Source: FW021-bin31 sp964558275 (GTDB lineage: Bacteria > Bacteroidota > Bacteroidia > Chitinophagales > Chitinophagaceae). From it: DNA of 13,310 nt. Made by a program: the position numbers and the translations under genes. This document shows positions 8,019 to 13,310 of the stretch, piece after piece. The notes under the pieces are model-generated. The model saw only the letters and a program-made list of their open reading frames with translations, had not been told where the DNA came from and searched no databases. The DNA lies in assembly GCA_964558275.1 (NCBI GenBank), contig CAZLDH010000080.1, forward strand, positions 1 through 13,310, in the 5' to 3' direction. Position 1 is the stretch's first letter; every line of letters starts with the position of its first letter.

Positions 8019-9422
8019 ATGAAAATTAAATTAACAGGTTTTATCTTCCTTCTTTTATTATCTCAGATTGCATTAGGCAAGATAAAATTGCCTGCCATTA
8101 TTTCGGATAATATGGTTTTACAGCAACAATCCACGGTTCCGCTTTGGGGTAAAGCTATTGCTAATGCTAATGTGTCCGTTATAACTTCCTGGAATAATCA
8201 GCATTATACCGCACAGTCAGATGCTGATGGAAGATGGAAGATAGAAATACAAACCCCTAAAGCAGGATGGCCTTATTCGATTACTTTTAGTGACGGAGAT
8301 ACCCTTGTTCTTGCAAATATTTTAATTGGCGAAGTATGGGTGTGTTCAGGACAATCAAATATGGACAAGCCGGTGAGGGGGGCTGTAAATCAACCGATAT
8401 TAAATTCTAATGATATTTTGGTACATGCACATGATTCTTTGCTCCGGTTATTTCATGTAAAAAGAAAAATTTCTCGCACCCCTTTAGATGATTGCGAAGG
8501 CTCATGGGAATTATCTTCTCCGGAAAACGCAAGTACTTTTAGTGCAGTGGGATTTCAGTTTGCAAAAAAGATGCAGGAGATTTTAAAGGTACCGGTTGGA
8601 ATCATTCAAGCATCCTGGGGCGGGACACCTATAAAAGGGTGGACGGATAAAAAAAGCTTGCAGCCTTTCTCTCAAATAAAAATTCCGTCAGCTAATTCCA
8701 CAAAAAAAATCAGTTCCCAACAACCAACCTGTCTGTTTAATGGGATGATCAATCCGATTGTTGGATATGGAATTAAAGGCTTTATCTGGTATCAGGGCGA
8801 ATGGGATCGTCGTGATGCTTATTTATATAAAGATTTAATGATTGCCATGGTAAAAGGATGGCGTGCCTTATGGGGAAGAGGTGAGTTGCCTTTTTACTAT
8901 GTACAGATAGCTCCGTATGAATATGGTGGTAAACTAAAAGATTCGGTTCCTTATGTTCGCGAAGCACAGGCACAGGCTATGAAAGAAATTCCGCATTCGG
9001 GGATGGTAGTGAGTATGGATGTAGGGAATAAATATACGATTCACCCACCGGATAAAACCACCATTGCAAAGCGGTTATTGTATTGGGCGCTTGGAGATGC
9101 TTATCATTGGAAAGGGGTAGCTTATAAAAGTCCTTCTTTCCAATCTATGGAGGTAAAAGATAACCAGGTGACTGTTTCTTTCTCTGATGCTCCTCGTGGA
9201 TTAACTTCGTTTGATCAAAAGATAAATGGATTTGAACTGGCGGGAAAAGATAAAGTATTCTATCCGGCCGATGCAAAAATTACACAAAGAGGAAAAGTAG
9301 TTTTACAAAGCGATAAGGTAGCAAACCCTGTAGCTGTCCGTTATTTGTTTAAGGATTGGGCTGACGGCAATTTATATAATATAGCAGGGTTGCCCGTTGG
9401 GCCATTTAAAACTGACCAATAG
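8019..9422 (+). CDS. Secreted sialate O-acetylesterase-like SGNH esterase
   Basis: This 467-residue protein has a signal peptide (hydrophobic 7-19, cleavage near ALG-K, about 20). A beta-domain with the usual ISDNMVLQQ and VPLWGKA start is followed by the catalytic domain. GEVWVCSGQSNM carries the nucleophile Ser113. ASWGGTPIKGW (198-208) and FIWYQGEWD (255-263) are family blocks, and the catalytic Asp/His pair is probably D334 and H342 in DVGNKYTIHP. The family removes O-acetyl groups from sialic acid or from other acetylated glycans such as xylan, pectin or mucin sugars. WYQGEWD replaces the more common WYQGESN, a modest change next to the active site. Length is normal for the shorter members. 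The gene is separated from the M23 gene by the palindromic element and followed after 16 bases by the GDPD gene. Substrate cannot be fixed, because no sialidase or glycoside hydrolase lies in the window. Confidence 0.9.
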   Translation: MKIKLTGFIFLLLLSQIALGKIKLPAIISDNMVLQQQSTVPLWGKAIANANVSVITSWNNQHYTAQSDADGRWKIEIQTPKAGWPYSITFSDGDTLVLANILIGEVWVCSGQSNMDKPVRGAVNQPILNSNDILVHAHDSLLRLFHVKRKISRTPLDDCEGSWELSSPENASTFSAVGFQFAKKMQEILKVPVGIIQASWGGTPIKGWTDKKSLQPFSQIKIPSANSTKKISSQQPTCLFNGMINPIVGYGIKGFIWYQGEWDRRDAYLYKDLMIAMVKGWRALWGRGELPFYYVQIAPYEYGGKLKDSVPYVREAQAQAMKEIPHSGMVVSMDVGNKYTIHPPDKTTIAKRLLYWALGDAYHWKGVAYKSPSFQSMEVKDNQVTVSFSDAPRGLTSFDQKINGFELAGKDKVFYPADAKITQRGKVVLQSDKVANPVAVRYLFKDWADGNLYNIAGLPVGPFKTDQ

Positions 9423-9438
9423 AATAAAATTGACAGAT

Positions 9439-10344
9439 ATGATTCTTAGAAAAATAAACAAATTGCTTTTTGCATTAACAATTAGTGCTGCTTTTATGGT
9501 TGTTGCCGGGAATGGTGTTGTGCAGGCGCAGAAACTCCATAAGGTTAAAGTAAAAAACATGAAGCAGCTTCAAAAGTTTTTTACCTATAAAGCAGAACGA
9601 CCAATCGTTATAAGTGGCCATAGAGGAGGAATGTTGCCCGGATATCCTGAGAATTGTATTGCTTCTTGTGAAAAGACACTAACCTTAATGCCTTCTTTCT
9701 TTGAAATAGATCCCCGGCTTACTAAAGACAGTATAATTGTCCTCATGCATGACGCATCCATTGACAGAACAACCAATGGAACAGGGCTTGTTTCAGATTA
9801 TACCTATGAGGAATTGAAAAAGTTCTATCTTACGGATCGACAGGGCAATGTGACCCAATATAAAATTCCTACCCTGCGGGAAATGCTCAAATGGGGGCAG
9901 GGGAAGACTATCTTTAATTTCGACAATAAAGGTGTGCCCTGGGAGATGTATTCCAAACTTTTAAAAGAACTCAGATGCTCTAATATTATTTTAAGTGTGC
10001 GCAGTCTGAAGGAAGCCTTATTTTATTACAAAAGGAATGATAATGTGATGCTGTGCGTTGGTATTTCCGATATGAAAGATTACAAGATGTATGAAGAGTC
10101 TGGTATCCCTTGGAACAGAATTATGGCTTATGTTGGTTATACCATGGACCCGGAACAACAAAAGGTTTATGATTTACTTCATTCTCATGGTGTAATGTGT
10201 ATGATTGCCCTGGCACCTACCAGGGATAAAATAACGGATCCGGATAAACGACGAGAAGCATACTTGGAAGAGGTAGCTAAAAAACCTGATATTATTGAAA
10301 CAGATTATCCCGCCAGGTTTTTAAATATTCCCCTGGATAAATAA
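9439..10344 (+). CDS. Secreted glycerophosphodiester phosphodiesterase
   Basis: This 301-residue enzyme hydrolyses glycerophosphodiesters to glycerol-3-phosphate and an alcohol. I chose the ATG at 9439 because MILRKINKLLFALTISAAF starts a good signal peptide (cleavage near VQA-Q, about 30). The frame is also open to a TTG at 9397, but that would overlap the esterase gene and spoil the signal. The GDPD motifs are present: GHRGG with H61 and R62, YPENCIAS with E71, FFEIDPRLTKD with E89 and D91 as metal ligands, and MHDASIDRTTNGTG with H104. Cys73 stands where many relatives have Thr (PENT). The family's TIM-barrel length is complete. It is 16 bases from the esterase stop and probably co-transcribed. 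An exported enzyme would salvage phospholipid head groups or teichoic-acid-like polymers. Some Bacteroidales homologues may act on other phosphodiesters. Confidence 0.9.
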   Translation: MILRKINKLLFALTISAAFMVVAGNGVVQAQKLHKVKVKNMKQLQKFFTYKAERPIVISGHRGGMLPGYPENCIASCEKTLTLMPSFFEIDPRLTKDSIIVLMHDASIDRTTNGTGLVSDYTYEELKKFYLTDRQGNVTQYKIPTLREMLKWGQGKTIFNFDNKGVPWEMYSKLLKELRCSNIILSVRSLKEALFYYKRNDNVMLCVGISDMKDYKMYEESGIPWNRIMAYVGYTMDPEQQKVYDLLHSHGVMCMIALAPTRDKITDPDKRREAYLEEVAKKPDIIETDYPARFLNIPLDK

Positions 10345-10391
10345 TAGAATGGGTAGTAGCATTTGTAAATCTGCCATTTTAATCGGGGATG

Positions 10392-10410
10392 AAATTTAAA
10401 TTTATAAATT
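10392..10410. promoter_or_regulatory. Overlapping AT palindromes abutting the GTG start
   Basis: AAATTTAAATTT (10392-10403) and AATTTATAAATT (10399-10410) are each perfect palindromes, overlap each other, and end directly at the GTG start codon of the dehydrogenase. They may serve as a protein-binding site or keep the start region unstructured. The rest of the 66-base gap shows no convincing promoter. Confidence 0.25.
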
Positions 10411-11433
10411 GTGAGACGAGCAGTTATAATCAGGCCGGGGGTTATAGAATATCAAAATATAAACCCTCCCGGTACTTTGAGAGACAACGAGGTACTTTTG
10501 CGTATAAAAAGTATCGGTATCTGTGGTTCTGATATCCATGTCTATCACGGGGAACATCCCGCTGTTATTTATCCTGTGGTACAAGGGCATGAATATGCAG
10601 CCGTAGTAGAAGGAGTAGGAGACAAAGTGAAGAATATAACTCCGGGAATGAGCGTTACTGCCCGTCCCCAGCAGGTCTGTGGTGAATGCAATCAGTGCAC
10701 TAGAGGGGATTATAATATTTGTGATAATTTGAAGGTGGAAGGTTTCCAAGCCCCGGGTGTAGCTCAGGAATTATTTGTAGTTTCAGCAGATCGGGTGGTG
10801 CCTTTTCCCGAATCCATGCCTTGGGATCATGGCGCTATGATTGAGCCGGTAGCAGTAGCCGTCCATTCTACAGGAAGAGCCGGTTCTCTGAAAGGGAAAA
10901 ATGTGGTAGTGTCCGGAGCCGGTACCATCGGTAATTTGGTCGCACAGTATGCCGGTATTCGTGGCGCAAAAAAAGTAGCGATTACCGATATTAGTCATTA
11001 TAGGTTGAATATAGCAAAACAATGCGGAATTGAATATACTATCAACGTACAGGAACAATCTTTTAGTGAGGAAGTATTAAAGATTTTTGGAAATGAAGGA
11101 TTTCAAGTAGGGATGGAAGCAGCGGGCGTTTCTTCTTCCCTCGATCTATTGGTCCAAAAAGTAGAAAAAGGAGGAGATATTATTATCATTGGGGTTTATG
11201 CAAAAAATCCTGTTGTCAATATGTATTATTTGGGAGAACATGAATTAAAATTAACGGGGTCGCTTATGTATTTACATGAAGATTATTTGGATGCTGTGCA
11301 AGCAATTTCAAATGATAAAATAAAATTGACTCCTATGATGAGTGCTCATTTTTCATTTGATGAATTCAAACAGGCCTATGAGTACATTGAAAAGAAGAAG
11401 GATAAAGCGATGAAAGTATTTATTGATATATAA
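10411..11433 (+). CDS. Zinc-dependent sugar/polyol dehydrogenase (MDR family)
   Basis: This 340-residue cytoplasmic enzyme oxidises a secondary alcohol using NAD+. It belongs to the threonine/sorbitol/galactitol-phosphate dehydrogenase branch of medium-chain dehydrogenases. The start is GTG at 10411: an in-frame TAA lies two codons upstream, and MRRAVIIRPGVIEY is the expected N-terminus. Catalytic zinc ligands are C38 in GICGSD, H60-E61 in QGHEY, and probably E145 in MIEPVAVAVHS. The structural zinc site is C90, C93, C96 and C104. The nucleotide fold has VVVSGAGTIGN with glycines 169, 171 and 174, and D193 at the end of the next strand, which favours NAD+ over NADP+. All key residues are present, so it should be active. 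The substrate is not evident. It could continue the oxidation pathway begun by the FAD enzyme, though it lies 4.7 kb away behind four genes for secreted proteins. Confidence 0.9.
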   Translation: MRRAVIIRPGVIEYQNINPPGTLRDNEVLLRIKSIGICGSDIHVYHGEHPAVIYPVVQGHEYAAVVEGVGDKVKNITPGMSVTARPQQVCGECNQCTRGDYNICDNLKVEGFQAPGVAQELFVVSADRVVPFPESMPWDHGAMIEPVAVAVHSTGRAGSLKGKNVVVSGAGTIGNLVAQYAGIRGAKKVAITDISHYRLNIAKQCGIEYTINVQEQSFSEEVLKIFGNEGFQVGMEAAGVSSSLDLLVQKVEKGGDIIIIGVYAKNPVVNMYYLGEHELKLTGSLMYLHEDYLDAVQAISNDKIKLTPMMSAHFSFDEFKQAYEYIEKKKDKAMKVFIDI

Positions 11434-11443
11434 TAAAGTACTT

Positions 11444-11484
11444 CTGGAGTTTCCCAAAAGTTAAGAATTAGGAAACAATTCCAG
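11444..11484. terminator. Hairpin after the dehydrogenase gene, or end of an insertion sequence
   Basis: CTGGAGTTTCC (11444-11454) pairs with GGAAAC plus TCCAG (11471-11476 and 11480-11484), with a three-base AAT bulge. It begins 11 bases after the dehydrogenase stop and could end the + strand transcript. No T-run follows, so factor-independent termination is not certain. Read on the - strand, TAACTTTTGGGAAACTCC looks like the end of an insertion sequence next to a stop codon, which is the alternative explanation. Confidence 0.35.
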
Positions 11485-11652
11485 TTGTATTTGGTCTGAC
11501 AAATTGCCAATTTTACCTTTGGTCGGCTTTCGTTTAATTCCTGTTTTTGAACTTTTCAGTAATTCAAAAATATCATCTGCCATCGCATAATTAAAAAAAG
11601 AAGGGATGCCGAAAAACCTTTTAGATAAGATAAATATTTTCTGAACCATCAT
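11461..11652 (-). other. Unrecognised 63-codon reverse frame, possibly a transposase remnant
   Basis: The frame encodes a basic, Lys/Ser-rich peptide ending in LSDQIQLELFPNS, with MADDIFELLKSS in the middle. I do not recognise a family. The short hydrophilic tail, the position in a region of insertion-sequence debris, and the hairpin at its 3' end suggest the C-terminus of a decayed transposase. The frame is open upstream of the ATG at 11652 up to a TAA near 11730, without a better start. It could equally be non-coding. Confidence 0.2.
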
Positions 11653-11756
11653 TTTTAGTTTGAGATTTACCCCAAATAGATAGATGTAAAATAGGCAATT
11701 GCGTGTACTATGACAGCTAAGTTTCTCTTAGACTATCATCACTGGAAACTTCTGTA

Positions 11757-11828
11757 TCTTGCCACTTTAAAGAGATGTTTAAGTACTTCGTTTTAAAAAC
11801 GAAAATGGCAAGAAAATGCTTAAACATC
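11757..11828. repeat. Crossing inverted repeats over the istA start
   Basis: Three perfect inverted pairs overlap here: TCTTGCCA (11757-11764) with TGGCAAGA (11806-11813), GATGTTTAAG (11774-11783) with CTTAAACATC (11819-11828), and TTCGTTTT (11787-11794) with AAAACGAA (11796-11803). The first two pairs cross, so in RNA they would form either a pseudoknot or two exclusive folds. The first pair covers two bases of the ATG at 11805. They could be transposase-binding sites or a translation-control structure of the insertion sequence. Confidence 0.6.
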
Positions 11829-11904
11829 ATGTATTTACAACAATTAATTTCATTTAAGAATAAAGGCTATAGTAACCGTAAGGTGGCCACTGCTTAGGAA
11901 TAAG
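11805..11904 (+). pseudogene. istA: istA 5' fragment, frameshifted (IS21-family transposase)
   Basis: From the ATG at 11805 the frame gives 30 residues, including MYLQQLISFKNKGYSNRKVA, and stops at TAG 11895-11897. This is like the N-terminal helix-turn-helix of IS21-family IstA transposases, where a helix is followed by a Gly-x-Ser-x-Arg-Lys-hydrophobic-Ala motif. One extra T next to 11894 would continue the frame as ATALGISHNTV, which is the expected second helix. The fragment is thus frameshifted by one base and then cut off. The restored frame runs directly into the copied end of the M23-PKD gene. The family call rests on this short motif only. Confidence 0.5.
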
Positions 11905-12085
11905 TCACAATACGGTGGGTTCGGTTTATATTGATTTTGGAGATGGTTCTTCTCCGGTAAAAATATATAATTCAATAGCTCATCCATTTATGAAACCTGG
12001 GAGATATGTTGTAACAATTACGGGTAAGGGACCACAAGATGATCCTATAACCGAAAAATTAGAGGTGATAGTTAATAAAAAATAG
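11905..12085 (+). pseudogene. Copied 3' end of the M23-PKD gene
   Basis: These bases align without gaps to 7636-7816 (offset 4269). Differences are at 11908, 11917, 11923, 12031, 12046 and at the stop (12085, TAG instead of TAA), so 175 of 180 bases before the last stop base match. Every difference lies at a third codon position and is silent. The 59 encoded residues, His440 to Lys498 of the peptidase and its second PKD domain, are therefore identical. The piece has no start codon or signal peptide of its own and joins an istA remnant upstream, so it is a dead gene end. The silent-only pattern suggests it comes from a functional relative of the 6320-7816 gene and was cut off recently. Confidence 0.9.
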
Positions 12086-12244
12086 ATGGGTAAGGAGCTA
12101 AACAACCTATTGTTGTTTAATGGGGATCCAAGTAATTTAACCCCAATTAGCCTCCTCAGGTAAATAAAAACAAGAAGTCTGCCCACAATCAAAGAGATGT
12201 GCGATTTTTGATTTTTCATGATACTTTAAGCAGTATTATTTCTC
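12086..12244. other. Non-coding gap between the gene copy and the antiporter gene
   Basis: This holds an 8-bp perfect hairpin (12099-12119), a GGGG/CCCC pair (12122-12125 with 12141-12144) and a weak ATACT/AGTAT pair (12221-12225 with 12232-12236) near the end of the reverse-strand antiporter gene. I see no open frame with protein-like character and no RNA gene. Confidence 0.5.
12099..12119. terminator. Possible transcript-end hairpin after the gene copy
   Basis: TAAACAAC and GTTGTTTA are perfect 8-bp arms around CTATT, 13 bases after the TAG of the copied M23-PKD end. The stem is AT-rich and no T-run follows, so its strength is doubtful. It may have ended the transcript of the lost full-length gene. 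The resident M23 gene does not have this sequence after its stop. Confidence 0.35.
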
Positions 12245-13310
12245 TCATTCTTTATCCTTTTTTTTCTTGTCTTTTACATGCAACATTTTCTTGACAGCCT
12301 TGCTCAGTCGGGTGAAATTTTCTAATTGTTCTTGAATAGGAACCATGTTGACATCTCCGGGATGTATGGCTCCGTCTTGCCAATACACTGCATTCTGTTC
12401 GGGATAGATAAGAATAAAATTATGATTAGAGAAATACTTATTTAGTTTGGCGGGTACATTATCTAAGTAGGGTTCATAAGAAATAGATCTTTTTCGGGCA
12501 CTGAGAATGAGTAAGAGATCATTCTTTGTCATTTGTTTATTAATTGTAGATAGTCCGGTCAATTGGAGCGCCGGGTAGTGTTTAATTTTTATGGAAGATT
12601 TAATATTCTCCAGTTCTCGTTCTAAAATAATATAAGTCTTCGAACTACAATGTACTTCTACCTTTGTGCCGGCTTCTACAGATAGATTATGAATTTTTTT
12701 GGCTACATGGTTGAATCCAATTTCATATTCTGCATGTTTGGGAATGACGATAATCATTCTCTTTGTCGTATTGATGGGCTGTACGAAATGACAAATATAA
12801 ATATTCTTCCAGGAGTTTTCTATTAATGAACCTACTTTGGTACCGAAGAGTCGGTCGGTAGCGCTAATCTTGGCACTCCATCCCATGACTAAATCAGTCG
12901 CAGCTATTTCTTTCATTGCCCTGGTAATGCCACTTACTACACTTATGTCAACGCGTGTGATGGAGTTAACCTCATTGTCAGATCCAGAAGCGTGTTTGAC
13001 AATGTCTTCCTGCATCTTATTGCTTTTGGGAACCCAATTTTCTGCTTCTGAGTTGTCTTTTACGATAGTGAGAGAATAGATGGGCTCTTTTGCTTTTTGT
13101 CCTTTTAACATAATCGCAAAGTCTGTTAATTTGGCAATGGTATCGGGGTTAGAAATAGGAACGAGTATTCTTTCTATCTCTTCTTTGAAGTCGGGAGCTA
13201 CTTCATTATTTTCAATGGCCAATTTTCGTCCTGAACTTTCAGTTATAAAAGAAGATATTAGTGAAGTGATTAAAATAAGTATAATGGTGCCGTTTAATAC
13301 GGTTTCATAT
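12245..13310 (-). CDS. Sodium/proton antiporter, C-terminal part with universal-stress-protein tail
   Basis: The frame is open to the right edge, so the gene starts outside the window. The TTG at 13222 is not a real start. The first visible residues, Y-E-T-V-L-N then a hydrophobic run GTIILILITSLISSFI and TESSGRKLA, are the last membrane helix and exit of a Kef/NhaP-type cation:proton antiporter. About 325 cytoplasmic residues follow. A first universal-stress-protein-like domain starts at RILVPISNPDTIAKLTDFA and contains DLVMGWSAK and LFGTKVGSLIENS, as in the ATP-binding loop region. A second, weaker one starts at RMIIVIPKHAEYEIGF. The tail ends in a Lys-rich MLHVKDKKKKDKE. Such tails occur on Bacteroidales antiporters and may sense nucleotides or stress. 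It is convergent with the + strand cluster and appears unrelated to it. Confidence 0.8.
   Translation of the reverse strand, partial: YETVLNGTIILILITSLISSFITESSGRKLAIENNEVAPDFKEEIERILVPISNPDTIAKLTDFAIMLKGQKAKEPIYSLTIVKDNSEAENWVPKSNKMQEDIVKHASGSDNEVNSITRVDISVVSGITRAMKEIAATDLVMGWSAKISATDRLFGTKVGSLIENSWKNIYICHFVQPINTTKRMIIVIPKHAEYEIGFNHVAKKIHNLSVEAGTKVEVHCSSKTYIILERELENIKSSIKIKHYPALQLTGLSTINKQMTKNDLLLILSARKRSISYEPYLDNVPAKLNKYFSNHNFILIYPEQNAVYWQDGAIHPGDVNMVPIQEQLENFTRLSKAVKKMLHVKDKKKKDKE

Larger units (their letters stand above)
11701..11904 (+). mobile_element. Left part of an IS21-like element, truncated
   Basis: The stretch ahead of the istA-like start contains several inverted repeats, and its layout (a short leader, then the istA start) fits the left end of an IS21-family element. 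The outer boundary is uncertain. A TGTACTATGAC sequence at 11704-11714 is a candidate end. Only about 200 bases remain. There is no istB, no catalytic DDE region and no right end in the window, so it cannot move by itself. The element stops where the copied M23-PKD gene end begins. Confidence 0.45.

Noticed and set aside
9397..9438. Extended GDPD start at TTG 9397
   Set aside because: It would overlap the esterase gene by 26 bases and put polar residues before a good signal peptide. ATG 9439 fits better.
10357..10365. TAGCATTTG as a Bacteroides -7 promoter box before the dehydrogenase
   Set aside because: The spacing is TA-N3-TTTG rather than TA-N2-TTTG and no TTTG box lies at the right distance upstream.
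11980..12219. Reverse-strand frame of 79 codons over the copied peptidase end
   Set aside because: Most of it is the antisense of a sequence that shows coding selection on the + strand, and no family is visible.
13220..13222. TTG as the start of a separate cytoplasmic universal-stress protein
   Set aside because: The frame continues upstream through a hydrophobic helix to the window edge, as in antiporters with a USP tail.

Overview
The window looks like a chromosomal stretch from a member of the Bacteroidales (Bacteroides, Parabacteroides or Dysgonomonas type). The DNA is AT-rich, and no start is preceded by a convincing Shine-Dalgarno sequence, as is usual in that group. Several products are secreted and one is a lipoprotein. 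The protein families (SSS symporter, FAD_oxidored, DUF4142, sialate O-acetylesterase, M23-PKD, antiporter with a USP tail) are typical of these gut or fermenter bacteria. No taxonomic marker gene is present, so this placement is an inference.

From 1 to 11433, ten protein genes lie on the + strand with mostly very short gaps. In order they are: a metallo-beta-lactamase-fold lipoprotein (5' end outside the window), an SSS-family sodium:solute symporter, a protein resembling DUF6772 whose start overlaps the symporter stop, a 114-residue unknown beta-rich protein, a cytoplasmic FAD-dependent oxidoreductase, a secreted DUF4142 protein, a secreted M23 metallopeptidase with two PKD domains, a secreted sialate O-acetylesterase-like SGNH esterase, a secreted glycerophosphodiester phosphodiesterase, and a zinc-dependent sugar/polyol dehydrogenase with a GTG start. 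The symporter, DUF6772-like, 114-aa and FAD genes form the tightest block and look like an uptake-and-oxidation module for an unidentified small molecule. The next four genes encode exported proteins that could act on envelope or host-derived material. A 108-bp palindromic MITE/REP-like element separates the M23 gene from the esterase gene.

From 11434 to 12244 there is no intact gene, but the stretch is not empty. It holds a hairpin after the dehydrogenase, an unrecognised 63-codon reverse-strand frame, the left part of an IS21-like element with a broken istA start, and a 181-bp second copy of the 3' end of the M23-PKD gene. The copy differs from the original only at synonymous third positions, including TAA to TAG at the stop. 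It joins the istA remnant at a short shared sequence encoding His-Asn-Thr-Val. This scar is the most unusual structure I found.

From 12245 to the right edge, on the - strand, lies the C-terminal part of a sodium/proton antiporter: the end of a membrane helix followed by two universal-stress-protein-like domains. Its 5' end is outside the window.

I found no tRNA, rRNA, CRISPR array, defence system or SusC/SusD pair. The closest thing to an undescribed system is the symporter/DUF6772-like/114-aa/FAD-oxidoreductase block, whose substrate cannot be read from the sequence.
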